From positions 41,158-105,157 of the forward strand of contig SJBG01000007.1 of NCBI GenBank assembly GCA_004332195.1: a stretch of 64,000 nt of DNA. The letters are read 5' to 3'. The stretch is from Desulfobulbaceae bacterium (GTDB taxonomy: Bacteria; Desulfobacterota; Desulfobulbia; Desulfobulbales; Desulfurivibrionaceae). The notes under the pieces were generated by a model that was given only the letters and a program-made list of their open reading frames with translations, made no database searches and had not been told where the DNA came from. The translations under genes were made by a program, and so were the position numbers. Positions 35,830-44,946 of the stretch are shown one piece after another. Every line of letters begins with the position of its first letter. Positions within the stretch are counted from its first letter, which is position 1.

Positions 35830-36585
35830 ATGAAAATAGCCATCAGCGGTAAGGGTGGAGTTGGCAAGACTACGATCATGGCTCTGCTGGCCCGCCAGTT
35901 CAAGGATATGGGCCGGGAAGTCCTGGTTATCGACGCCGATTCTAGCCCTCACATGGCCCAAAGCTTGGGCGTAGTGGAGCCGGAAAAAATTCGACCGATC
36001 TCGGAAATGAAGGAGTTGCTCCGGGAACGCTCGGGCCGGGTGGAAGGCTCGGCCTTCTACAATATCAACCCCAAGGTGGATGATTTGCCGACACGTTTCA
36101 TTGTCGAGGCTGACGGGATCAAACTGATGGTCATGGGGGCAATCGAGAGTGCCGGAGGCGGCTGCGCCTGCGCCGAAAGCACCGTTTTGAAACGATTGCT
36201 GACCACTTTACTGCTCAAGCCCGCTCAGGTGGTACTGCTGGATATGGAGGCCGGGGTCGAGCACCTGGGGCGAGGCACCATCGTCGGGGTGGACCGGTTA
36301 CTGATCGTGGTTATTCCCTCACAATCGGGCATCCGCACCGCACTGAAAATAAAAAAATTAGCAGATGAATGCCGAATCAAAAATATCGATTTTGTTGGCA
36401 ACCTGGTTCAAGGCCCTAAAGATGAACAATTTCTTACCGCAGGTCTGGGGGAAGCGCCCATTGCCTGCTTTCCCGACTCCCCCGCCATCCGCCGCACCGA
36501 AAGAAAAGGTTTGGCGGTGGGCTTTGCTTTGTCCGAGGTCGCCCAAATTACGCACAACCTGGTTGAAACCCTGCAAGCCCGATGA
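35830..36585 (+). CDS. cooC: CooC-type nickel-insertion ATPase (MinD/NifH-like)
   Basis: 251 aa deviant Walker P-loop ATPase: SGKGGVGKTT at residues 6-15, VIDADSSPHMAQSL switch, C112-A-C114 (GGGCACAES) at the dimer interface as in CooC, and LLDMEAGVEHLGRG. CooC supports nickel insertion into carbon monoxide dehydrogenase. No CODH gene lies in the window, so this copy may serve an unlinked CODH or another Ni/Fe-S enzyme. The 5' leader has only a weak purine stretch (AAAAACAGCA) before the ATG. A small membrane protein follows 81 nt downstream. Confidence 0.9.
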   Translation: MKIAISGKGGVGKTTIMALLARQFKDMGREVLVIDADSSPHMAQSLGVVEPEKIRPISEMKELLRERSGRVEGSAFYNINPKVDDLPTRFIVEADGIKLMVMGAIESAGGGCACAESTVLKRLLTTLLLKPAQVVLLDMEAGVEHLGRGTIVGVDRLLIVVIPSQSGIRTALKIKKLADECRIKNIDFVGNLVQGPKDEQFLTAGLGEAPIACFPDSPAIRRTERKGLAVGFALSEVAQITHNLVETLQAR

Positions 36586-36666
36586 AGAACAGGCTGAAAC
36601 CCTTATCAAGCATGGTTTAACCCTTGCCATTCAGATACAAATCATGAGCATGGGAGAACGTTTTTT

Positions 36667-37086
36667 ATGCATATTGCTTTAGCTTTATTGGTCGGCCTGC
36701 TCATTGTTTATTTGCTGGCCTATACCGACTTTGTTTTGAGTCGAAAGATCAAGAAACAGGTGATCGAGATCAATGCGCATAGCCAGCACTTTTATGGCTA
36801 CCGACCATTTACTCCCGCCAAGGTCGCGGCCTTGAGTCTATTATTCTGGCTTGTTCCGTCTTTCCTTATCAGCCCGCAACTTCACCTGGAATATCGCCTG
36901 GCGCTGACCATCATGGCTTGGTCCCTGTTGGCCCTTGTTGCGCATTACTACCTGAAGCGTCGGACATCAACCCAAACCGCTCGCCAGGCATCCCCTCTGT
37001 TGCTGGCTGCCGCCATCATCGCCGGAATCTTGTTGTGGCCGTTGCTTTCAGCCCTGCGGCGGTTGCTGATCAATATTACCCTTTGA
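36667..37086 (+). CDS. Membrane protein, unrecognised
   Basis: 139 aa. Four predicted TM segments: about 2-18, 57-73, 78-96 and 109-131, with a Lys/Arg-rich loop after TM1 (SRKIKKQ). Last residues are cytosolic or periplasmic and short. I recognise no family. Located behind cooC on the same strand; whether they are linked is unknown. The ATG follows GGGAGAACGTTTTTT. Confidence 0.6.
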   Translation: MHIALALLVGLLIVYLLAYTDFVLSRKIKKQVIEINAHSQHFYGYRPFTPAKVAALSLLFWLVPSFLISPQLHLEYRLALTIMAWSLLALVAHYYLKRRTSTQTARQASPLLLAAAIIAGILLWPLLSALRRLLINITL

Positions 37087-37158
37087 TTCCACTGAAAACT
37101 CGAACAATCTGATCAAGAGCGGTCATCACCTGACTAATCGACACTGACTCAAAAAAAA

Positions 37159-37434
37159 GATGTCCCAACCGTTGCCCGACAATCACCGGCGGCGGCCGAA
37201 CAAGATCGGCTGGTCGCGGCAATCAGCGAACCCATCGGCGACCCGCCCCTGTCCCGCCTGACCCTGACCTTAGCTGCCATTAACAATGCCAACAAGGTGC
37301 TGATAATGATCAGCGGTCATGAGAGACGGTTGATTTTTGAGGAAATAATTGCTAGTGGGTGGCTTCCGACCCGGAAGTACCCCGCCGCTCTGGTAAAGCC
37401 GCGGCAAGAATTAACTTGGCTGGTCTGCCCTTGA
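37159..37434 (+). pseudogene. pgl: 6-phosphogluconolactonase C-terminal relic
   Basis: Open frame without a start, reading ISEPIGDPPLSRLTLTLAAI, NNANKVLIMISGHERR, then YPAALVKPRQELTWLVCP and stop. RLTLTLxxIxxAxKVLxxxxG and the YPAALV ending are the C-terminal third of Pgl (sugar isomerase-like fold of the pentose phosphate pathway). The substrate-binding N-terminal two thirds are missing, so it is a relic. It fills most of the 414-bp gap between the membrane protein and the YdbH-like gene. Confidence 0.6.
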
Positions 37435-37500
37435 TTGTGCATTAAGCAAGCAAAGCGGCGGAAGGGGGAGCGGAAGCGAGGGTGACAAGGATGAGAGTTG

Positions 37501-39138
37501 GTGAAACTGATTAAATCCATCGCTCCAGTGGCGATCATGACGATGATGCTGGGTTTATCCCTCGCACAGCCGGTGGCGCCAATGGTGGCGGCGACTGGAG
37601 CGACGAAAGCGACAGCGGCGCTGGCAGCGGCGAAAGCGACAACGACAGCGGTCACTAAACCCGAACCACCTCGGCATATTCAGCTCAACCTGGAATTTTC
37701 GCCTAAGCTAAAGGCCCCGGAGCTTCCAGCGACACTCAATCCCCGCCGAATAAAACTTAAAATTAACTATGAAATTCCACGCTCCCCGGCCTTGGCCAAC
37801 AGTAGTAATGAAATCCTGCACCCCTTGGCCCTGACCAGCGGTGGGAATGCAACTTTGACCGTTGAATTTGCAAATCAAAGCTCAGCGGTTCTTGCCGGCT
37901 CCTTTGAGCTCGGTCACCAGCCCATGAGCCTGACAACCCCGGCTCTTAGCCTGCGGGCCGACGCCTTAGCCCCTTTTCTACCCCAACCTCTAATCTGGCA
38001 GGGCCGGGCTGACTATGAAGACCAGATTTTGCAGCTTGCCGGGGTTCTCACCTTGCCCCCGGAGGTGAAAATTGAACACCGGGCCAAGGTTCCATCCGGC
38101 CTGCAAGGGGCTGAGGCGGAATTCAAGCTTCGGGAAATCAGACTACCCCAGCCTAAACTGCCCTTCATGAAGCAACTGGAACAACTTGCTTTACCGTTTG
38201 CCCTGCCGGAATTTGAAGACGGTCGCCTGGACGGGCAAATCAGCCTGGAGTATCCGGAAACCGGCCTACGGCTGCGCGGACAACTTAACCTGCTGAACGC
38301 CCGCGGCATCCATCAAACTTCATTCTTCCACGACCTCAACCTTGCGCTGACTCTGGCCTTGGAACAGAAAATTATCAGCTTGCCCCTTATTGAAATCAAC
38401 ATTCGAGAATTTAACCCCGGCATGGCCTTCGGACCGATCCGGGCCAAAGGTAGTTATCAAGCTCCGGTTGATGATTTCGGCCGGGGACGCCTGGAACTCT
38501 TGACCTTGGAAGCCGGTTTTCTGGGCGGTCGCTTACTGATCAAACCTTTTGTCCTGGATATGGGCCGGGGAAAAAATATCACCGAACAGGTCAATAATGT
38601 TGTTGCGAAAATTGCGGCTGGAGCTGCGGGTGGAGGGGTCGCCGGAGAAGAGGTTGGAGATTTCTATTTTGAAGTGCTGCTCGACGGCCTGGATTTGGCC
38701 AAACTATTGGCCGTGTATCCGGTGCAAGGACTTAGCGGGAGCGGTTTGATCGATGGGCGTCTGCCTCTGCGCTGGGCGGATGGCAAAATTTCTTTAGCCA
38801 ACGGTCAGTTAGCCGCCCGACCGACCGGTGGCCTGATCAAAGTTGAAAGTGCCACCGCCACCGCCATGACCCGGCGCAATCCCGCCCTGAAACTGATACT
38901 CGACGCTTTAAGTAATTTCCATTACCACACGCTCTCAGCAAATGTGACCTACCACGATGACGGCACCATGATTCTGAATCTACGCATTGCTGGAAGCAAT
39001 CCCGCCTTGGAGCAGGGACGGCCCATTTTACTGGAGATCAGCATCGAAGAAAACATTCCGGCCTTGCTGGCCGCGCTCCAGCTCGACAACCAAATCAGCG
39101 ACACTATCCGCCGACGTATCGAGGAGCGGTTCAAATAA
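37501..39138 (+). CDS. YdbH-like (AsmA superfamily) periplasmic protein
   Basis: About 545 aa. A signal-like N-terminus is followed by an Ala/Thr repeat (VAATGATKATAALAAAKATT, 37590-37660), then long beta-strand-rich stretches of the AsmA/YdbH type. The C-terminal DGLDLAKLLAVYPVQGLSGS and GLIDGRLPLRWADGK are characteristic of YdbH. E. coli YdbH (about 880 aa) bridges inner and outer membrane for phospholipid transport with the lipoprotein YnbE; neither ynbE nor ydbL is adjacent. Start is GTG 37501 (or TTG 37498), after AAGGATGAGA; no ATG is in frame. Shorter than E. coli YdbH, so part of the N-terminal repeats is absent. Confidence 0.75.
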   Translation: MKLIKSIAPVAIMTMMLGLSLAQPVAPMVAATGATKATAALAAAKATTTAVTKPEPPRHIQLNLEFSPKLKAPELPATLNPRRIKLKINYEIPRSPALANSSNEILHPLALTSGGNATLTVEFANQSSAVLAGSFELGHQPMSLTTPALSLRADALAPFLPQPLIWQGRADYEDQILQLAGVLTLPPEVKIEHRAKVPSGLQGAEAEFKLREIRLPQPKLPFMKQLEQLALPFALPEFEDGRLDGQISLEYPETGLRLRGQLNLLNARGIHQTSFFHDLNLALTLALEQKIISLPLIEINIREFNPGMAFGPIRAKGSYQAPVDDFGRGRLELLTLEAGFLGGRLLIKPFVLDMGRGKNITEQVNNVVAKIAAGAAGGGVAGEEVGDFYFEVLLDGLDLAKLLAVYPVQGLSGSGLIDGRLPLRWADGKISLANGQLAARPTGGLIKVESATATAMTRRNPALKLILDALSNFHYHTLSANVTYHDDGTMILNLRIAGSNPALEQGRPILLEISIEENIPALLAALQLDNQISDTIRRRIEERFK

Positions 39139-39147
39139 AAAAACATC

Positions 39148-39176
39148 CAGCCAAATTGTTCGGCTGAACCTGTTTT
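39148..39176 (+). terminator. Possible rho-independent terminator after the YdbH-like gene
   Basis: Stem CAGCC/GGCTG (39148-39152 and 39162-39166) followed by AACCTGTTTTT, 10 nt after the stop. The stem is short. Confidence 0.4.
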
Positions 39177-39450
39177 TACCGTCGCCTTAAGAACGCCGGT
39201 TATCCACCTCCCCCCTTCCCCACAGGTAGGGTAACGCCCTTGCCTTCGGCCGGTAATTGGTGTTAGGCTATCCACTCAACAGCCGAGTATTCGCCGGGGA
39301 CTTAAACTCCATGCGTTCATGCCCAGGCCGGACGTACACCAGACGCCGACATCCAGCCGTTATTTTGCTGAGTTTCATGGCGGCAGATGGGCTTGATCGA
39401 TGGAGTTAAGCCATCAGTTGTAATGGAGACTTAAGAGCAGGAAAATAATC
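39177..39450 (-). other. Intergenic DNA with a 36-codon minus-strand frame, unidentified
   Basis: No gene recognised. On the minus strand 39378-39268 reads MKLSKITAGCRRLVYVRPG and on to a stop after 36 codons; the composition (basic, RRLVYVRPGHERME) resembles the end of a transposase or phage protein, but I cannot name it. Possibly the scar of a mobile element. Confidence 0.3.
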
Positions 39451-40287
39451 ATGAATATCAGGGAAAAGAGCTATGACAAACTGGCCCATCCTGCCATCAA
39501 GGCGGCTATTTTTTATCCTCGGCAGGATTGGCAAGAACCACTAATTCCGACCTTCGAGTACGAGGTGGAGGTGGAATCGGGAGTGCGTCTGCCCTTGCGT
39601 TTTCATCTTGGGGCCGCCGAGTCGGCGGCCCCCAATTTGCTTTTTTTCCACGGCAACGGGGAGGTGGCCACTGATTACGATGATCTGGCCCCCCGTTTCA
39701 ATGCCGCCGGAATGAACCTGGTGGTGGCCGAATACCGGGGCTACGGCCGGGCCGGGGGCGCTCCTTCGGTGGCCGCGCTGATTCATGACCCCCGCCAACT
39801 GTTACCGGTGGTTCGGGAAACCCTGCGCGAGCAAGGTAAAAGCGGCCGCCTGGTCCTGATGGGCCGTTCTTTAGGCAGTGTACCGGCCATTGATTTGGCG
39901 ATTACCGCCCCGACCGGGGAAATAGATGGTTTGATCATCGAAAGCGGGATTGCCCAAACTATTCCCCTGTTGCTGGCCATGGGAGTCGATGTTCAGGCCT
40001 GCGGGCTAAACAGTGAGGCCGATGGCTTCGGCAATGTTCAGAAAATTGCCCGGATTGACAAGCCTACCTACATTCTCCACGCCCAGCACGACGAAATTAT
40101 CCCATTAGGTCTAGCCGAGACCTTACAGGCCCATTGTGGGGCCCAGAGCAAGGAGTTTCAAATGGTGCCGGGCGCAGGCCATAACGATATCATCGCCCGG
40201 GCTGGTGAGCTTTATTTTCAGGCCTTGGCCCGGTTTTGCCGCAAGCTTAGTCAGCCGCCCCGGCACAAACGATCAGGGGTCTTGTGA
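39451..40287 (+). CDS. Alpha/beta hydrolase
   Basis: 278 aa serine hydrolase fold. Oxyanion FFHGNGEVA, nucleophile elbow GRSLGS, acid near YILHAQHDEIIP and catalytic His in VPGAGHNDI complete the Ser-Asp-His triad. An EYRGYGRAGGAP strand follows the family pattern of bacterial Abhydrolase/ABHD13-like proteins. Substrate unknown. Translation is probably coupled to the next gene (GTGA overlap, 4 nt). ATG 39451 follows GAGCAGGAAAATAATC. Confidence 0.82.
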   Translation: MNIREKSYDKLAHPAIKAAIFYPRQDWQEPLIPTFEYEVEVESGVRLPLRFHLGAAESAAPNLLFFHGNGEVATDYDDLAPRFNAAGMNLVVAEYRGYGRAGGAPSVAALIHDPRQLLPVVRETLREQGKSGRLVLMGRSLGSVPAIDLAITAPTGEIDGLIIESGIAQTIPLLLAMGVDVQACGLNSEADGFGNVQKIARIDKPTYILHAQHDEIIPLGLAETLQAHCGAQSKEFQMVPGAGHNDIIARAGELYFQALARFCRKLSQPPRHKRSGVL

Positions 40288-41039
40288 GCATAACCATGCG
40301 CTTGCGCATCATGTCCTATAATATTCACCGGGCCATCGGAATGGACCGTCTTTTTCGGCCCGAACGGATTGCCCGGGTAATCAATCACCACCAGCCCGAT
40401 CTGCTTTTGCTACAAGAGGTAGATGTCGGGGTGCCCCGATCCCGCAACCTGGATCTGGCCGAAGAGTTGGCCGGACTCTGCGACTACCCTCATCGGGCCG
40501 TGGGACTCAATGTCGCCCTGAGCAAGGGCCACTACGGTAACGCCACCCTGAGTCGGTTTCCGATCAGCGGCGAGCGCAATATCGACCTGACCATTCCCGA
40601 CCGCAAAGCTCGGGGTTGTCTTTATACGGTCATCGAGGTGGTCGACAAATTGGGCTCCCCCATGATTCTGCCTGTTTTTAATCTGCATTTAGGTCTTTCT
40701 TTCCATGAGCGGCCCCAGCAGGTTGGGATACTGGTCAAATCACCCGAGTTCACCGCCCTGACTCCCGAAGATCCCTGTCTGGTGGCTGGCGACTTCAATG
40801 ACTGGTTCACCCGTTTAGCCCCGATGTTCACCGAAATCCTGAACTTTCGCTGCGCCTCCAGCCACCAGGAAAATTTCCAAAGCCCTTACCTTACCTATCC
40901 AGCGTTTTCACCAACCGGCGGCCTGGACAAGATCTTTGTCCGCGGCCCTCTTACGATCATCAAACGCCGACGCTGTCGGATGCAGGTTGCCAAAATAGCC
41001 AGCGACCACCTGCCGGTTTTGGCCGATTTTGCGTGGTGA
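40284..41039 (+). CDS. Endonuclease/exonuclease/phosphatase (EEP) family protein
   Basis: 251 aa. EEP metal-phosphoesterase motifs: MSYNIHRAIG (Asn), LLLQEVD (Glu), FNLHLGLS (His), VAGDFNDW (Asp/Asn) and SDHLPVLADF (Asp-His). Substrates of this group include nucleic acids, phospholipids and inositol phosphates; none can be chosen here. The frame starts at GTG 40284 overlapping the hydrolase stop; ATG 40296 aligns better with the first motif and is the alternative. Convergent with thrC. Confidence 0.82.
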   Translation: MSITMRLRIMSYNIHRAIGMDRLFRPERIARVINHHQPDLLLLQEVDVGVPRSRNLDLAEELAGLCDYPHRAVGLNVALSKGHYGNATLSRFPISGERNIDLTIPDRKARGCLYTVIEVVDKLGSPMILPVFNLHLGLSFHERPQQVGILVKSPEFTALTPEDPCLVAGDFNDWFTRLAPMFTEILNFRCASSHQENFQSPYLTYPAFSPTGGLDKIFVRGPLTIIKRRRCRMQVAKIASDHLPVLADFAW

Positions 41040-41153
41040 GCGGCCCATAGCGGACCTGCGGGATGATGCCCCAAAGGTTGTCGGGAATAAAATTGAGATG
41101 ATCCTTGATCAACATCAAGGCGCCGAGGGTACATGCGGAGTTGGTGAGCTCAC

Positions 41154-42677
41154 TTATAAAGCGTGGCGAATCACAAAATCTTTAATCACCCCCGGCTCCG
41201 CCGCCAACACCTGACAGCGGCTTTCCTGGTCGGCCAGTTTAGCCAAAGCCGGGGGCAGGGCCGGGGGCCGACCAGTGGCGGCCGCCACCGCCGCGCCAAA
41301 TTTGGCGGGATGAGCGGTGGCCAGACAAACCAGGGGGATATTGGGTCGTCGACAAGCCAGAGCCGCATAAACCCCCACAGCGCTGTGGGGGTCCAAAAGA
41401 TAACCGTGATCACGGTAAAAATTCCGAATGGTGGCCAAGGTAGCGGCCTCATCGGCGCTTTGTGCGACGAAATCGGCTTGGATTTGCGCCAAACGCTCGG
41501 GATTGAACCGCAATGAGCCAGTGCGAATGAAATCCTCCATCTCCTGCCGGGTCCGCTGGGGATCCTCGCCGTTAAGGTAGTACAAGTAACGCTCGAAATT
41601 GCTGGCTACCTGGATGTCCATAGAAGGGCTGCTAGTGGGCCGAACGGCACTCACCGAATAGTCGCCAGCCTGAACGAAGCGGGTCAGCAGATTATTCTCG
41701 TTGGTGGCCAAGATTAACCGACCGATCAGCCCGGGAAGCAGACGGCGGGCCACAAAACCGGCAAAAATATCGCCAAAATTGCCGGTGGGAACAGCAAAAT
41801 CGACTTGGTTGACCCCACTGACATGGCCGACTTGATTGGCACGACCGGCTTGATTGGCATGACTTGCCTGATTGGTTTGATTGACCTGACTAACTCGATT
41901 GGCATGATCAACCTGGCTGCCTGGGCTGAGTCGCCCCCCCTCCCCCGGTTGGGCTTCGGTCAAACGCAAGGCGGCGTAGACGTAATAAACCACCTGAGCA
42001 AGAATTCGCGCCCAGTTGATGGAGTTGATCGCCCCCAGTTGATATTGCTCCTTGAAGGGAATGTCGTTGAAGAGTTTTTTGACAATGGCTTGGCCATCGT
42101 CGAAGGTGCCGCGGATTGCGATATTGAAGACGTTGGCGTCCAGCACCGTGGTCATCTGTTTTTCCTGGATGGGGCTGATTCGCCCGTAAGGGTGGAGAAT
42201 AAAAATATTGATCCGCTCCTTGCCCCGCACTCCGTAAATGGCGGCGCTGCCGGTATCCCCCGAGGTGGCTCCGAGGATGTTCATCCGGTCGCCGGAAGCG
42301 GCCAGAAGGTATTCGAAAAGATTGCCCAACAGTTGCAGGGCTATATCCTTAAAAGCCAGGGTCGGACCATGAAAGAGCTCCAGGATGTGGCAATCACCAT
42401 GAGCCACTATCGGGGTAATTTCCGGATGATTAAAGCCGGTATAAGAACGTCGGACCAACCTGGTCAATTCGGCGGGGGGGATATCGTCGATAAAGTGGCG
42501 CAAAACGGTCACGGCCAACTCCGGGTAGGCCAGATCCCGCCAGCCGACGATTTCGGCCAACGAAACCGTCGGCAGTTTTTCCGGCAGCAAGAGGCCGCCG
42601 TCGGTGGCCAGCCCCATCATCACCGCCTCAGCGAAAGGGATGGGGGCGATCCCGCCCCGGGTCGAAATATAGCGCAT
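41154..42677 (-). CDS. thrC: Threonine synthase with repeat insertion
   Basis: 507 aa, fold-type II PLP enzyme converting O-phosphohomoserine to threonine. N-terminal RYISTRGG, PLP lysine in GPTLAFKDIALQ, phosphate site GATSGDTGSAA, and VPTGNFGDIFAG. Between AALRLTEAQP and VDFAVPTGNFGD about 45 residues of repeated Asn-Gln/His-Ala-Asn-Gln units are inserted (DNA 41805-41935), absent from other ThrC proteins. Start at 42677 rather than 42683 because AAAAGGA is 6 nt upstream and homologues begin MRYxSTRG. Downstream of gpmI by 22 nt, same strand. Confidence 0.93.
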   Translation of the reverse strand: MRYISTRGGIAPIPFAEAVMMGLATDGGLLLPEKLPTVSLAEIVGWRDLAYPELAVTVLRHFIDDIPPAELTRLVRRSYTGFNHPEITPIVAHGDCHILELFHGPTLAFKDIALQLLGNLFEYLLAASGDRMNILGATSGDTGSAAIYGVRGKERINIFILHPYGRISPIQEKQMTTVLDANVFNIAIRGTFDDGQAIVKKLFNDIPFKEQYQLGAINSINWARILAQVVYYVYAALRLTEAQPGEGGRLSPGSQVDHANRVSQVNQTNQASHANQAGRANQVGHVSGVNQVDFAVPTGNFGDIFAGFVARRLLPGLIGRLILATNENNLLTRFVQAGDYSVSAVRPTSSPSMDIQVASNFERYLYYLNGEDPQRTRQEMEDFIRTGSLRFNPERLAQIQADFVAQSADEAATLATIRNFYRDHGYLLDPHSAVGVYAALACRRPNIPLVCLATAHPAKFGAAVAAATGRPPALPPALAKLADQESRCQVLAAEPGVIKDFVIRHAL

Positions 42678-42699
42678 AAGCAATCCTTTTCGCCGTTAT

Positions 42700-44595
42700 C
42701 TACTTTGCGTTATTTACCAGCAACAGGCTGGGGCTGGTCATGGTTGTTGGCGTCGGCAGGCCCATCAGTTGCAAGATGGTCGGGGCGATATTGGCCAGTG
42801 CGCCATCCCCGCGCAAATGATGGCGAGTGGCGGCAATCTGCCGGTCAATTAAAATAAAGGGGACCGGGTTGCAACTGTGAGCGGTTACCGGGCCGCCATG
42901 GCCGTTTGTCATTTCTTCGGCATTGCCATGATCAGCAGTAATCAGGACAATGCCGCCGGCGGCGGTGAAGGCCTCCACTATCCGGCCAAGGCAATAATCC
43001 ACCGCTTCGCAGGCTTTGATCGCCGCCGGGATTATGCCACTGTGACCCACCATGTCGCCGTTGGCAAAGTTAAGGATCACCAAGGCGTAAGGTAAGACGC
43101 CGGCCTTGGCCCCCGACGGCACATCTCCAGCCTGAGGGTGCGGCGGCGCGGCGGCGCGCTCGGCAACGGTTGCCGACTCGGTTGCCGACTCGGCGGGAAC
43201 TTTTTTGCCTCCCTCTGCTAAATCGTGGTCGGCAGGGTTGAGGTGATCAGTAGAGTTAGGACGGTCGATAGGGTTAAGGCGGTTAGTCGCTGTTTTCCCG
43301 CTTAAACGATCTAATAGCTCCATCGTTATCTCAGGAGCGCTCATCTCCGGCTTCAGGTCATAAGTGGCCACATCCCGGGGCGAAGGAATTAACACCCGAT
43401 CTTCATTGGAAAAGGGCTCTTCACGACCGCCGTTAAAAAAATAAGTAACATGGGCGTACTTTTCGGTTTCGGCAATCCGCAGTTGCCTAAGCCCATGTCG
43501 GCTCACCTCCTCGCCCAGAATGTGCGTCAACTGATCGGGAGGAAAGGCCACCGGCAAATCGAAATTCTTTTCGTAGCGAGTCATGGTGGCAAAGGCCGAC
43601 AAACGGGGGCGACGCGACCGAGCAAAGCCGGAAAAATCATCCCGGATCAAGGCGGCGGTCAACTGCCGGGCCCGGTCAGCCCGAAAATTAAAGAAGATCA
43701 CCCCATCGCCATCGTTGATCCGCCCTGCGCCCGCGCCGGCTTGGTCGCTGCCAAAGTTGCCCACAGTGGGCTCGGTGACTACGGTGGGTCTGGTGATCGC
43801 GGGGGAGTTAATGACCGTCGTGGTTTTGATAACCACGGTGGACGACTGCTTGGTAACTACGGTGGGGGTGATGACCACGGTGGGTTTGATGAACTCGTCG
43901 GTCTCTCCCCGGGCGTATGCCTCCCGTACCGCCGTCAACGGATCGGTGACGACGAATTGACCCTGACCATCCACCACCGCCGCCCAGGCCCGCGCCACCC
44001 GATCCCAGCGTTTATCCCGATCCATGGCGTAATAACGCCCGCAAACCGTGGCCACTCGCCCGATCCCAATCCTTTGCAGGGCCGCGAGCAGAGTTTCCAT
44101 GTAACCCAGCCCCCCGTCGGGCGCGCTATCCCGGCCATCCATGAAAGCATGGACCTGCGCACGCTCCAAGCCCTGATACGCCGCCAGTTCCAGCAAGGCC
44201 ACGAGATGATCAAGGTGACTATGGACCCCGGCATCGGAGAGCAGGCCCATAAGATGAAGAGTTCCACCCGAACACTTGATTGTGCTGATAGTGGCGTTCA
44301 GGGTTTTGTTGACAAAAAAATCACCATTACGCACCGCTAGGTTAATCCGATTAAAATCTTGATAAACAACGCGGCCCGCGCCAATATTGAGATGCCCCAC
44401 CTCGGAGTTGCCCATCTGCCCAGCGGGCAAACCCACCGCCTCACCGTGGGCAACCAGGGTGGTAAATGGATATTCCCGCCGCCAGCGATCGATGTTGGGG
44501 GTGGCAGCCAATCGGACGGCATTGCCGGGCCCCGACGCCGCCTCCCCCCAGCCATCAAGAATGGCCAGCAATACCGGTCGGATCTCGGTTGTCAT
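42700..44595 (-). CDS. gpmI: 2,3-bisphosphoglycerate-independent phosphoglycerate mutase with two insertions
   Basis: 631 aa instead of the usual 510-550. Alkaline-phosphatase-fold mutase: LLAILDGWGEA at the start, catalytic Ser in MGNSEVGHLNIGAGR, FMDGRDSAPDGG, VIFFNFRADRARQLT, NFANGDMVGHSG and TADHGNAEEM with metal ligands intact. Insert 1 (DNA about 43745-43900) is a Thr/Val/Pro repeat (PTVVITPTVVTK and so on) placed after TDEFIKPTVV. Insert 2 (about 43100-43320) is an Asn/Asp/Pro- and Ala/Glu/Ser-rich stretch before YALVILNFANGD. Both are in loops. Interconverts 2- and 3-phosphoglycerate, Mn-dependent. ATG 44595 follows GAGGATAATTG. Confidence 0.94.
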   Translation of the reverse strand: MTTEIRPVLLAILDGWGEAASGPGNAVRLAATPNIDRWRREYPFTTLVAHGEAVGLPAGQMGNSEVGHLNIGAGRVVYQDFNRINLAVRNGDFFVNKTLNATISTIKCSGGTLHLMGLLSDAGVHSHLDHLVALLELAAYQGLERAQVHAFMDGRDSAPDGGLGYMETLLAALQRIGIGRVATVCGRYYAMDRDKRWDRVARAWAAVVDGQGQFVVTDPLTAVREAYARGETDEFIKPTVVITPTVVTKQSSTVVIKTTTVINSPAITRPTVVTEPTVGNFGSDQAGAGAGRINDGDGVIFFNFRADRARQLTAALIRDDFSGFARSRRPRLSAFATMTRYEKNFDLPVAFPPDQLTHILGEEVSRHGLRQLRIAETEKYAHVTYFFNGGREEPFSNEDRVLIPSPRDVATYDLKPEMSAPEITMELLDRLSGKTATNRLNPIDRPNSTDHLNPADHDLAEGGKKVPAESATESATVAERAAAPPHPQAGDVPSGAKAGVLPYALVILNFANGDMVGHSGIIPAAIKACEAVDYCLGRIVEAFTAAGGIVLITADHGNAEEMTNGHGGPVTAHSCNPVPFILIDRQIAATRHHLRGDGALANIAPTILQLMGLPTPTTMTSPSLLLVNNAK

Positions 44596-44946
44596 CAATT
44601 ATCCTCTAGCAGTAACGAACATCGACCAAACTACCAGGTAAATATGGAACAGCGACCCAGGCTTTCACAAACAGCTCGACGATATTTTATACATGCCGCT
44701 GATACTAGCACAGAACTAATGTGTTGGCAAATGTGCCCCCCACAACAATGTGCCTCACCCAATTTGTCAAACTGCACTTTGACTTTCCGCCAATGTGGAG
44801 TATAATCAACCTGTTTGCAATTATAGACAACTCGGGCGTTTACGGACAAAATCTTGCCGGCTTTTTCCCGGATCGCCAACAATTAATCAACGTAAAAACA
44901 ACTACAAAACCGGATGGTTATAATTTAGACATCCCATGGAGTCTCA
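44596..44946 (+). other. Divergent gpmI-secDF intergenic region
   Basis: 351 bp. Contains the strong plus-strand promoter listed below. The gpmI side shows no clear promoter boxes. No small gene seen. Confidence 0.5.
44779..44806 (+). promoter_or_regulatory. Strong sigma70-type promoter of secDF
   Basis: TTGACT (44779-44784), 16-bp spacer, perfect TATAAT (44801-44806), about 140 nt upstream of the secDF start. Confidence 0.65.

Noticed and set aside
35571..35852. 93-codon plus-strand frame before cooC
   Set aside because: TTG start with poorly spaced Shine-Dalgarno, Lys-rich composition, no family pattern and overlap with the cooC start; treated as leader DNA.
41805..42857. 350-codon plus-strand frame opposite thrC
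   Set aside because: Antisense of ThrC, whose PLP motifs are intact.
43450..44340. 296-codon plus-strand frame opposite gpmI with Gly/Asp repeats
   Set aside because: The repeat is the antisense of the GpmI insert; GpmI catalytic motifs support the minus strand.
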